A stretch of 11,753 nucleotides of DNA, from contig JALOAP010000052.1 in NCBI GenBank assembly GCA_023228745.1, positions 1 to 11,753 of the forward strand, read 5' to 3'. A model generated the notes under the pieces. The model did no database searches, was not told the origin of the DNA, and saw nothing but the letters and a program-made list of their open reading frames with translations. The first letter of the stretch is position 1. Each line of letters begins with the position of its first letter. This DNA is from Dehalococcoidia bacterium (GTDB lineage: Bacteria > Chloroflexota > Dehalococcoidia > Tepidiformales > Tepidiformaceae). Position numbers and translations under genes: made by a program. Shown here piece by piece: positions 6,534-11,753 of the stretch.

Positions 6534-6607
6534 TGCCGAGTGGTGTAACGGTAGCACACGGGCCTTTGGAGCCTATAGTCGGGGTTCGAATCCCTGCTCG
6601 GCAGCCA
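6534..6607 (+). tRNA. tRNA-Gln, anticodon UUG, CCA encoded
   Basis: The cloverleaf is complete. The acceptor stem TGCCGAG/CTCGGCA has 7 perfect pairs including U1-A72. The D-arm stem is GTG/CAC plus a T-G pair. The anticodon loop CTTTGGA has TTG at 6566-6568. The variable loop is 4 nt, the T-arm is CGGGG-TTCGAAT-CCCTG, the discriminator is G73 and CCA is encoded. U1-A72, G73 and UUG are the glutamine identity pattern. The anticodon stem is unusually weak: C27 faces A43 and G28 faces U42. A possible promoter is TTGTCA at 6477-6482 with a poor -10 (CATCGT, 6500-6505). No clear intrinsic terminator follows. Confidence 0.95.
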
Positions 6608-6758
6608 GCAGAAACGCGCTTCAGATTTCTTTCCCTTCGCACGCGCTCAAGGTGTCCCAGGAACACGGTCCGAGGCTCGGCAACTCCTGCTTGCCCGCTT
6701 TCATACGGAGATACCGAACGTGGAGCTGCGCCGCCACGATGTGGATAATTTGAGATGG

Positions 6759-6780
6759 AACTGTTGTGTTCGCAACAGTT
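6759..6780. repeat. Perfect 8-bp inverted repeat upstream of the GAF-protein gene
   Basis: AACTGTTG (6759-6766) and CAACAGTT (6773-6780) are exact inverted copies separated by 6 nt (TGTTCG). The repeat is AT-richer than its surroundings. It ends 29 nt before the candidate -10 of the GAF gene, a plausible operator or activator position. It is the only notable element in the otherwise gene-free stretch 6608-6822. It could also form an RNA hairpin if the tRNA transcript reads through. Confidence 0.5.
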
Positions 6781-6809
6781 ATCGGGGAGACGAGAGGCAG
6801 CGGCGCAGG

Positions 6810-6815
6810 TAGGGT
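6810..6815 (+). promoter_or_regulatory. Candidate leaderless -10 element of the GAF-protein gene
   Basis: TAGGGT (6810-6815) lies 7 nt before the ATG at 6823, the spacing expected if transcription starts at the start codon. No -35 hexamer is recognisable 16-18 nt upstream; a dyad ends at 6780. AGGG within the same element could instead act as a Shine-Dalgarno sequence for a longer transcript. Confidence 0.35.
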
Positions 6816-6822
6816 GGCGCTC

Positions 6823-7380
6823 ATGCAAGAGCAGGAGCGCGATGTCGCGGCTCTCCGTGCGAACCAGATGGAGGTGCTCGCCGCCCTCAGCCGGCTGGCT
6901 CGCCGGACCACCAGCTTCCAGGACTTCCTCGAGTCGGTCGTAACGGATGTGCGAACTGTCTTCGACGTGGAGTACTGCAAAGTGCTCGAACTGCTCCCCG
7001 ACGACAAGGAGCTGCTGCTTCGCGCCGGCGCGGGGTGGCTCCCCGGCCTTGTCGGAATCGAGACAGTGGAGACGGACTGGCATTCGCAGGCGGGCTACAC
7101 GCTGCTGAAGAAGCGCCCGGTGATCGTCGAGGACTTGAACCGCGAACGCCGCTTCAACGGCCCCGCGCTGCTTCACCTGCACCGGGTCGTGAGCGGGCTG
7201 AGCGTCGTCATCCACGGGCTGGAACGGCCGTATGGCGTGCTCGGTGTGCACAGCACGAGGCTCGTCCCGTTCGATGAGACGGACGGGAAGTTTGCCAGCG
7301 TCGTAGCCGAGATCATTTCGGGGACGGCGGAGCGATTCGGTGCAGGAGGGATGGGCCGGCACTCGGAGGCAGTGGGCTAG
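6823..7380 (+). CDS. Stand-alone GAF-domain protein
   Basis: A 185-aa soluble protein with a short, probably coiled N-terminal helix (MQEQERDVAALRANQMEVLA), then a single GAF domain from about residue 22 to 173. Typical GAF features are TSFQDFLESVVTDVRTVFDV near the start, KRPVIVEDLNRERRF in the middle, and YGVLGVHSTR...FDETD...FASVVAEII at the end. No kinase, cyclase, phosphatase or DNA-binding output domain is attached, so it presumably works as a separate sensor module or partner. A ligand cannot be predicted from the sequence. The frame is open upstream to a GTG at 6766, but that start lies inside the inverted repeat and adds residues unlike the family. The ATG at 6823 with its own -10-like element is preferred. 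It converges with the Rieske gene 32 bp away. Confidence 0.85.
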   Translation: MQEQERDVAALRANQMEVLAALSRLARRTTSFQDFLESVVTDVRTVFDVEYCKVLELLPDDKELLLRAGAGWLPGLVGIETVETDWHSQAGYTLLKKRPVIVEDLNRERRFNGPALLHLHRVVSGLSVVIHGLERPYGVLGVHSTRLVPFDETDGKFASVVAEIISGTAERFGAGGMGRHSEAVG

Positions 7381-7397
7381 CCACTCACCGAGCGTCT

Positions 7398-7412
7398 GAC
7401 GGCTACCCCGTC
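7398..7412. terminator. Possible weak hairpin between convergent genes
   Basis: GACGG-CTACC-CCGTC (5-bp stem, 5-nt loop) sits in the 32-bp gap between the convergent stops at 7380 and 7413. It is symmetric, so it could serve both directions, but it is short and has no T-tract. Confidence 0.22.
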
Positions 7413-7784
7413 CTACAGGCTGAAGCCGCGGGTGGCGCCGGCGGTAGCATCACCCTCCGCCGGGGGAAGCTGCACTTCGAGCATCCCATCGACAACGCGG
7501 ACGGGGTAGCTCGCCACCGGCCGCGTCGCGGGCAACGCGCGCACCTGGCCCGTCTTCATATCGAAGCGGGCGCCATGCCGAGGACATTCGATGAGACAGC
7601 CCCAAAGCTTTCCTTCGCCAAGGGGACCATCATCGTGGGTGCAGCGATCTTCGATCGCGTGGTAGTCGCCGTCGCAGTTCGCCACCACCAGCCCATGGCC
7701 GTCCACCTTGTAGTTCTTTGTCTGGCCGAGAGAGATGTCGGCTGCGGGGCCGAGCTGGTGGAAAGTGCCATTCGGATCGCTCAC
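7413..7784 (-). CDS. Rieske-type [2Fe-2S] ferredoxin (123 aa)
   Basis: A small soluble electron carrier or regulatory Rieske protein. The cluster ligands are C48 and H50 in CTHDDGPLGEG (CxH) and C67 and H70 in CPRHGARFD (CxxH), with the usual spacing between the boxes. The rest matches the compact fold of NirD-like or oxygenase-ferredoxin Rieske domains. There is no signal peptide or membrane anchor, so it is not the bc1/b6f subunit. No oxygenase, reductase or nitrite-reductase gene is adjacent, so its partner is unknown. The start is a GTG at 7784 with GGAGG (7790-7794) 5 nt upstream. A poor promoter candidate reads TTGCCA (7843-7838) and GATGGT (7820-7815) on the minus strand. It is divergent from the DUF72 gene. 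Confidence 0.93.
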   Translation of the reverse strand: MSDPNGTFHQLGPAADISLGQTKNYKVDGHGLVVANCDGDYHAIEDRCTHDDGPLGEGKLWGCLIECPRHGARFDMKTGQVRALPATRPVASYPVRVVDGMLEVQLPPAEGDATAGATRGFSL

Positions 7785-7865
7785 TGATGCCTCCGAGCTG
7801 TTGGTACTTCATCCACCATCCGACTTCTGCGCGACAGTGGCAACGTAGGAGGGGAGCGGTGCGGG

Positions 7866-7871
7866 TAGGAT
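7866..7871 (+). promoter_or_regulatory. Candidate leaderless -10 element of the DUF72 gene
   Basis: TAGGAT (7866-7871) ends 7 nt before the ATG at 7879. The only Shine-Dalgarno-like run, AGGAGG at 7847-7852, is 26 nt from the ATG, too far to act. This favours initiation on a leaderless transcript. No clear -35 is visible. Confidence 0.45.
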
Positions 7872-7878
7872 AGCTGTC

Positions 7879-8829
7879 ATGAGCCGCATCCTCCTCGGCA
7901 CGGCCTCGTGGGCAGACAAGCCGCTGATCGAGTCGGGGAAGTTCTACCCGGAAGGCATGACGTCGCCGGAGGAGCGGCTGCGCTACTACGCGACGCGCTT
8001 TCCGCTGGTGGAAGCGGACACGACCTATTACGGCCTGCCGCGGCAGGACATGGTGGCGAAGTGGGTGAAGCGCACGCCGCCTGGATTTGTGTTCGATGTG
8101 AAGGCGTATTCGCTCTTCACGGAGCACCCGGCGCCGGTGGCACGGCTTCCGAAGGAGATCCGCGAACAGCTCCCGGCGGCACTCGCCAGGCGAAAGAACC
8201 TCTACCGGAAGGACACTCCCGGGGAGATCCTGGACCTTGCCTGGGCGACCTTTGTCGATGCGCTGATGCCGCTCCACGAGGCACAGAAGCTGGGGGTCGT
8301 GGTCTTCCAGTTCCCGAAGTGGGTGTTCCCCAACTCGCGTACCAACCGCTACCTGGAGGACGTCCGGTCGCGCCTGGGGCGGTTCCACGGCGCAGTCGAG
8401 TTCCGAAACGAGACATGGATGCGCGGACACCAAAGCGAGCTCACGCTGGGGCTGCTCGGCGACCTTGGGCTCAGCTACATCTGCGTCGACGAACCACAGG
8501 GGTTCAAGTCGTCCGTGCCGCCGGTCGCCGCTGCGACGGCGTCCCCCGGCTTCGTCCGGTTTCACGGGCGCAACGCCGAGACGTGGGAAGCGCAGACACG
8601 GACATCGGCGGAGCGATTCGATTACTGGTACAAACCGGGAGAACTGGACGAATGGGTGCCGAAGATCATGCGGCTCGCGGAACAGGTGCCCGAGGTGCAC
8701 CTCGTGATGAACACGAACAACTACGACCAGGGACCCGCCAACCTGGAACTGCTGGCGGGGCGGCTGGAAGCGGCGGGAGTGCGAATCGCGCAACCCCCGG
8801 CCGAAAGATCGAACGGGGAACGCCAATAG
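7879..8829 (+). CDS. DUF72 (YecE-like, COG1801) protein
   Basis: A 316-aa cytoplasmic protein of the DUF72 family, whose members have a TIM-barrel-like fold and no established reaction. Conserved blocks are ILLGTASWADK (4-14), KFYPEGM with ERLRYYATRFPLVEADTTYY (21-51), and FVFDVKAYSLFTEHP (70-84). Further blocks are AVEFRNETW (172-180), FVRFHGRNAETW (225-236) and YWYKPGELDEW (249-259). The C-terminal MNTNNYDQGPANLELL (277-292) matches the family's NN...A..NA..L region. Length is somewhat above the E. coli homologue (about 270 aa), partly from an insertion around 82-118. It starts at an ATG with no ribosome site. The next gene is 48 nt downstream and appears to have its own promoter. Confidence 0.93.
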   Translation: MSRILLGTASWADKPLIESGKFYPEGMTSPEERLRYYATRFPLVEADTTYYGLPRQDMVAKWVKRTPPGFVFDVKAYSLFTEHPAPVARLPKEIREQLPAALARRKNLYRKDTPGEILDLAWATFVDALMPLHEAQKLGVVVFQFPKWVFPNSRTNRYLEDVRSRLGRFHGAVEFRNETWMRGHQSELTLGLLGDLGLSYICVDEPQGFKSSVPPVAAATASPGFVRFHGRNAETWEAQTRTSAERFDYWYKPGELDEWVPKIMRLAEQVPEVHLVMNTNNYDQGPANLELLAGRLEAAGVRIAQPPAERSNGERQ

Positions 8830-8842
8830 CGGCGGAAGTCGC

Positions 8843-8871
8843 TTGCCGAGTTTCTGTGTCGCGCCTACTGT
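8843..8871 (+). promoter_or_regulatory. Candidate leaderless promoter of the DUF2157-like gene
   Basis: TTGCCG (8843-8848), a 17-nt spacer and TACTGT (8866-8871) are followed 6 nt later by the ATG at 8878. The -35 is identical to that of the predicted nuo promoter. The arrangement predicts transcription starting at the start codon; no Shine-Dalgarno sequence is present. Confidence 0.5.
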
Positions 8872-8877
8872 CCAGAC

Positions 8878-9819
8878 ATGAGCGCACCAGAAGAGCACCT
8901 GCGCCGCTGGCAAGCTGCCGGCCTGCTGGATGAGGCGACCGCGGCTCGGCTGCGGGAGTTCGAATCGGCACGCCACGAACGCACGGCCGATGAGCGCCCA
9001 GGCATCCTCGAAGCCGTGGTCTACCTGGGCGTGGCGATCGCCGCGGTCGGCGTGGCCATTCTGGTCGGCTCGGCCTGGGGCGATTTGCAGGACTGGGCGA
9101 GGATCGCTGTCGTCGGCGTGCCGGCAGTGCTGGCGCTGTTGGCCGGGCAAGCGCTCCGCTCGATCGGGCGGCCGGATATGGTCCGCGGCGGGCATGTGGC
9201 GTGGCTCCTCGCGGAGGCGCTGCTTTCAGGGACAGCAGCAGTGGCTGCCGACAGCGCCGGCTGGAGCGAAGACGACGTGGCGCTGGCCGCCGCGATCGTG
9301 GCGGCGACCTCGGCCACGGCACTCTGGCTGCTGGCCCCGAGCCATGTGCAGGTTTTCGGTGTAGGTGCTGGCCTGTTTCTCCTTTCGATGATGCTGGGGA
9401 CGATCCCGGACGAGTACACGCCACTGGTGGCCGGCCTGGTGGCGGCGGCGTTTGGCGCCGCGTTGCTCGCCCTCACCGAACTGAACTGGTTCCGGCCAAC
9501 CTGGTCGGCGCAACCGGTTGCCGCCCTTCTGCTGGCGTGGGGCGTCTTCTTCGGAAGCTTCGACGACCCCTGGGCTGAGGCAGTCGCGTTCATCGCAGCG
9601 GCAGCGCTGGTTGTACTCAGCATTGGGCGCGGGGTGTTTGTCTACATGGTGCTCGGGCTCGCCCTGGGCTTCGGGGCGCTGGTGCGTGCAATCGCGATGC
9701 ATGTCGATGACCCAACGGCCGCCTCGCTGGCGCTCATTATGGTGGGCGCCCTGCTGGTGGGGAGCGTCATCCTGCTGGCGCGGCACAAGCCCTGGCGCGA
9801 AGGACCGCTTCCCGCGTGA
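8878..9819 (+). CDS. DUF2157-like multi-pass membrane protein
   Basis: A 313-aa protein with a charged cytoplasmic N-terminus (LRRWQAAGLLDEATAARLREFE, about 8-29) followed by about ten hydrophobic segments from residue 46 to 303. A short helix reading 'W...GLL....A.RL..FE' ahead of many transmembrane helices is the layout of DUF2157 membrane proteins, whose function is unknown. I assign the family by this resemblance only. No catalytic motif is obvious. Its stop overlaps the next gene's GTG by 4 nt, so the two are translated together. Confidence 0.82.
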   Translation: MSAPEEHLRRWQAAGLLDEATAARLREFESARHERTADERPGILEAVVYLGVAIAAVGVAILVGSAWGDLQDWARIAVVGVPAVLALLAGQALRSIGRPDMVRGGHVAWLLAEALLSGTAAVAADSAGWSEDDVALAAAIVAATSATALWLLAPSHVQVFGVGAGLFLLSMMLGTIPDEYTPLVAGLVAAAFGAALLALTELNWFRPTWSAQPVAALLLAWGVFFGSFDDPWAEAVAFIAAAALVVLSIGRGVFVYMVLGLALGFGALVRAIAMHVDDPTAASLALIMVGALLVGSVILLARHKPWREGPLPA

Positions 9820-10517
9820 AAGAACGACTCCTCGTCGCCGCCGTGCTGGCCGCAATCCTCGGGGTGGCCCTGCTGGCGCTCGTGGTGTTCCGCTTCGGCC
9901 GTCACGACCCTTCGCCGCCGTCGCTGCGTGATGAGCCGGCGATGGACATACCCGGGCAAGTGCTCTTTGTGGACGACGAGGGATGCGTCGTCCAGGCGGC
10001 GGCATCGGGCGCGAGATTCGAGGAGCTGTACTGCGGCGGATGGGTGAGCTGGGTGTCCTGGATCGACGAAGATACCGTCGCCTTCAGCGAGTACAGGGGA
10101 GAGCCAACCGCGGGGCGCAGCGAGCTGCGGCTCTCAACGGGCGAAGTCGAGCACACCGCCAACCCCACGCAATTCAAGATGGAAGTGCCGGAGTCAGTGA
10201 ACGGCGAACTCGCGCAGGTCGAGTACTCGGGCGAGGTGTATATCCGCTCGGGCGGGGAGCGCCGGGAGATTGCTGATTTCGATGTGCCCGAGGGCCGGCC
10301 GCCTGTGTTCGTGACGTGGTCACCGGACGGAGAGTGGATGCTGCTGCAGTACACCCCACCGAAGGGGCAGGGGAGCGAACTCTGGGTGCTGAGCCGTGAC
10401 GGGAGCGTCAGTGGCACACTTGCCACGGGCGTGCAGGGCTGGGGGCCGCAGACCGTATCGTGGTGGATAGATGGGCGGGGCTACCTGCCCGAGCTGTTCG
10501 CGCAGATCGGCAGGTAG
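9816..10517 (+). CDS. Membrane-anchored protein with beta-propeller-like extracytoplasmic domain
   Basis: A 233-aa protein starting at a GTG that overlaps the preceding stop (GTGA, 9816-9819). Residues 5-27 form one transmembrane helix without a lipobox cysteine, so it is a signal anchor with the rest probably outside the membrane. The ectodomain has repeated beta-rich units: WVSWVSWIDEDTVAFSEYRG, then SELRLSTGEVEH, VFVTWSPDGEWMLLQY and SELWVLSRDGSVSGTL. WSPDGEWML is the classic blade motif of TolB/PD40 and related propellers, but there are too few units here for a full propeller. The function is unknown. Translational coupling suggests a partnership with the DUF2157-like protein. It converges with the acyl-CoA ligase, with 17 bp between stops and no clear terminator. 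Confidence 0.82.
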   Translation: MKERLLVAAVLAAILGVALLALVVFRFGRHDPSPPSLRDEPAMDIPGQVLFVDDEGCVVQAAASGARFEELYCGGWVSWVSWIDEDTVAFSEYRGEPTAGRSELRLSTGEVEHTANPTQFKMEVPESVNGELAQVEYSGEVYIRSGGERREIADFDVPEGRPPVFVTWSPDGEWMLLQYTPPKGQGSELWVLSRDGSVSGTLATGVQGWGPQTVSWWIDGRGYLPELFAQIGR

Positions 10518-10534
10518 CCCGCCATGTGGTGCGC

Positions 10535-11753
10535 TTAGCTTGCGCCTTGCTTCACCAGGTGGTCGCCAAACTCATCCCGCAGCTTGAGCTTCTGGAACTT
10601 GCCCACAGAGGTCTTCGGGATCTCATCGAGGACGATGACATCATCCGGTAGCCACCACTTGGCGAAGTTTGGCTCGAGGTGCTTCACGAGCTCCTCCTTC
10701 GTGGCGGATTGACCCGGCTTGAACACCACCGCGGCGAGCGGCCGCTCGTCCCACTTCGGGTGGCGGGCGGCGAAGACCGCAGCCTCCATCACGGCCGGGT
10801 GGGCCATCAGCGCGTTCTCCAGCGCGACCGTGCTGATCCACTCGCCCCCGGACTTGATCACGTCCTTGGCGCGGTCCGTGATCGTCACGTAGCCCTCCGG
10901 GTTAATAGTGACGATATCGCCGGTCTTGAACCAGCCATCGGCAGTGAAGCGGTCGAGCTGTTCGTCGTTGTCGTAGTAGCTCGCGGCGATCCAGGGGCCG
11001 CGCACCTCCAGTTCGCCCATGGTTTCGCCGTCCCACGGCAGGACTTCGCCCTCGTCGCCAACGATGCGGGTCTCGACGAAGGGGAGGGCATAGCCCTGGG
11101 TCGCCTTAACGGCGAGCTTCCGCTCATCGCTCCAGTCATCCATGTGGCGCTTGGTGCGAGCGAGGGTGCCCACCGGGTTGGTTTCGGTCATTCCCCAGGC
11201 GTGAGTGACGCTGAGGCCGTGACGCTTGCGGAAGCCATCGATCATGGCTGGCGGCGCCGCGGAACCACCGATGGCCATCTGCCGCAGCGCGGAGAGGTCC
11301 CAGCGGCCGGGGTTTTGGTCGAGCAGTGCAAGGATGCCGTTCCAGATGGTGGGCACCCCGCCAGCGAGCGTCACCTTCTCCTGGGCCATGAGGTCGAGCA
11401 GGGTCTCGGGCTGGAGGTTTGAGCCGGGGAAGACGACGCTCGCGCCGACCAGCAGGGCAGCGTAAGGCAGTCCCCACGCGTTGGCATGGAACATGGGGAC
11501 GACCGGCAGGATCCGGTCGCGTTCGCCGACGGCCATGCTGTCGGGGAGGCAGACGGCGAAGCTATGCAGCACGTTCGAGCGGTGGCTGTAGACGACTCCC
11601 TTGGGGTGGCCGGTGGTGCCCGAGGTGTAGCACATCGCGGCCCCAGCCTTCTCATCGATCTGGGGGTAGTCGAACTCCTCCGGCTCGTCCTTGATCAGCT
11701 CCTCGTAGTCGAGGTAGCCCTCGGGCGTGGGGCCATCGTCGGGCAGGACGACG
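10535..11753 (-). CDS. Medium/long-chain fatty acyl-CoA ligase (AlkK / ttLC-FACS-like), N-terminus beyond right edge
   Basis: ATP-dependent adenylate-forming enzyme that activates fatty acids to acyl-CoA for beta-oxidation or lipid synthesis. The reading frame stays open to the window edge, so the gene is cut there; about 405 residues are visible and roughly 130-150 are missing. Motifs in order are the P-loop YTSGTTGHPKG, VPMFHANAWGLPYA, and GGSAAP. They continue with the adenine-binding AWGMTETNP, DGWFKTGDI, and the hinge DRAKDVIKSGGEWIS. The C-terminal PKTSVGKFQK carries the catalytic lysine. The MFHANAWGLPYA and SGGEWIS forms are typical of the AlkK/Thermus LC-FACS subgroup. No neighbouring gene in the window defines the substrate. 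The internal ATG at 11635 lies inside the P-loop motif and is not the start. Confidence 0.95.
   Translation of the reverse strand, partial: VVLPDDGPTPEGYLDYEELIKDEPEEFDYPQIDEKAGAAMCYTSGTTGHPKGVVYSHRSNVLHSFAVCLPDSMAVGERDRILPVVPMFHANAWGLPYAALLVGASVVFPGSNLQPETLLDLMAQEKVTLAGGVPTIWNGILALLDQNPGRWDLSALRQMAIGGSAAPPAMIDGFRKRHGLSVTHAWGMTETNPVGTLARTKRHMDDWSDERKLAVKATQGYALPFVETRIVGDEGEVLPWDGETMGELEVRGPWIAASYYDNDEQLDRFTADGWFKTGDIVTINPEGYVTITDRAKDVIKSGGEWISTVALENALMAHPAVMEAAVFAARHPKWDERPLAAVVFKPGQSATKEELVKHLEPNFAKWWLPDDVIVLDEIPKTSVGKFQKLKLRDEFGDHLVKQGAS

Noticed and set aside
6505..7362. Minus-strand open frame of 285 codons
   Set aside because: It covers the complement of the tRNA-Gln and the GAF gene. 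A frame spanning a tRNA on the opposite strand with no homology signal is not credible as a gene.
7630..9195. Minus-strand open frame of 521 codons
   Set aside because: It is antisense to the DUF72 and DUF2157-like genes and overlaps the start of the Rieske gene in another frame. The Arg/His-rich composition is that of a shadow frame; the plus-strand proteins have clear family motifs.
10531..10554. GCGC-containing inverted repeat near the convergent stops at 10517 and 10535
   Set aside because: The arms are only 4 bp and lie within the acyl-CoA ligase C-terminus, with no T-tract on either strand, so I do not call a terminator.

Overview
The window is a GC-rich bacterial chromosomal segment with densely packed genes. 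The left 5.2 kb is the 5' part of a respiratory complex I (nuo) operon on the minus strand. The right 6.4 kb holds short transcription units in both orientations: pterin/queuosine metabolism, a tRNA-Gln, a GAF protein, a Rieske ferredoxin, a DUF72 protein, a membrane-protein pair and a fatty acyl-CoA ligase. No phage, insertion sequence, CRISPR array or rRNA is visible. Taxonomy cannot be proved from this window. GC-rich codons, a nuo operon without E/F/G, genes that look leaderless, and an acyl-CoA ligase resembling the Thermus/AlkK type would fit Chloroflexota (Dehalococcoidia/Tepidiformia-like) or a relative. This is a low-confidence inference.

Region 1 (1-5210, minus): transcription runs nuoA, nuoC, nuoD, nuoH, nuoJ, nuoK, a 65-aa small protein, nuoL (cut by the left edge). 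Junctions are between a 4-nt overlap and a 3-nt gap, so this is one translationally coupled operon. The usual neighbours nuoB (A-C junction), nuoE/F/G (D-H junction) and nuoI (H-J junction) are absent. These five are exactly the Fe-S cluster-bearing subunits of the canonical 14-gene set. The genes present encode membrane subunits plus the cluster-free hydrophilic subunits C and D. A working complex therefore needs Fe-S subunits from another locus. A 65-aa reading frame of unknown function is inserted between nuoK and nuoL.

Region 2 (5211-6480): a divergent promoter region separates nuoA from a QueD/6-pyruvoyl-tetrahydropterin-synthase family gene with a CExxHGH motif. A cysteine-rich 181-aa protein of unknown function follows 30 nt later, and then a strong hairpin. 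Region 3 (6481-6822): tRNA-Gln(UUG) with encoded CCA, then about 215 bp without a gene but with a perfect 8-bp inverted repeat. Region 4 (6823-7784): a stand-alone GAF-domain protein converging on a small Rieske [2Fe-2S] protein. Region 5 (7879-10517, plus): a DUF72 (YecE-like) protein, then a DUF2157-like multi-pass membrane protein overlapping by 4 nt a membrane-anchored, beta-propeller-like protein. Region 6 (10535 to right edge, minus): an AlkK/ttLC-FACS-like fatty acyl-CoA ligase missing its N-terminus.

A recurring signal is a TANNNT hexamer 6-7 nt upstream of the ATG with no Shine-Dalgarno sequence at four plus-strand genes (5345, 6823, 7879, 8878). This is the geometry of leaderless transcription. 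Genes inside operons (nuoD, the 181-aa gene) or on the minus strand (Rieske) carry clear Shine-Dalgarno sequences or overlap the gene before them. I see no obviously new multi-gene defence or mobile system. The best leads are the Fe-S-free nuo operon, its extra small gene, the leaderless promoters and the cysteine-rich partner of QueD.
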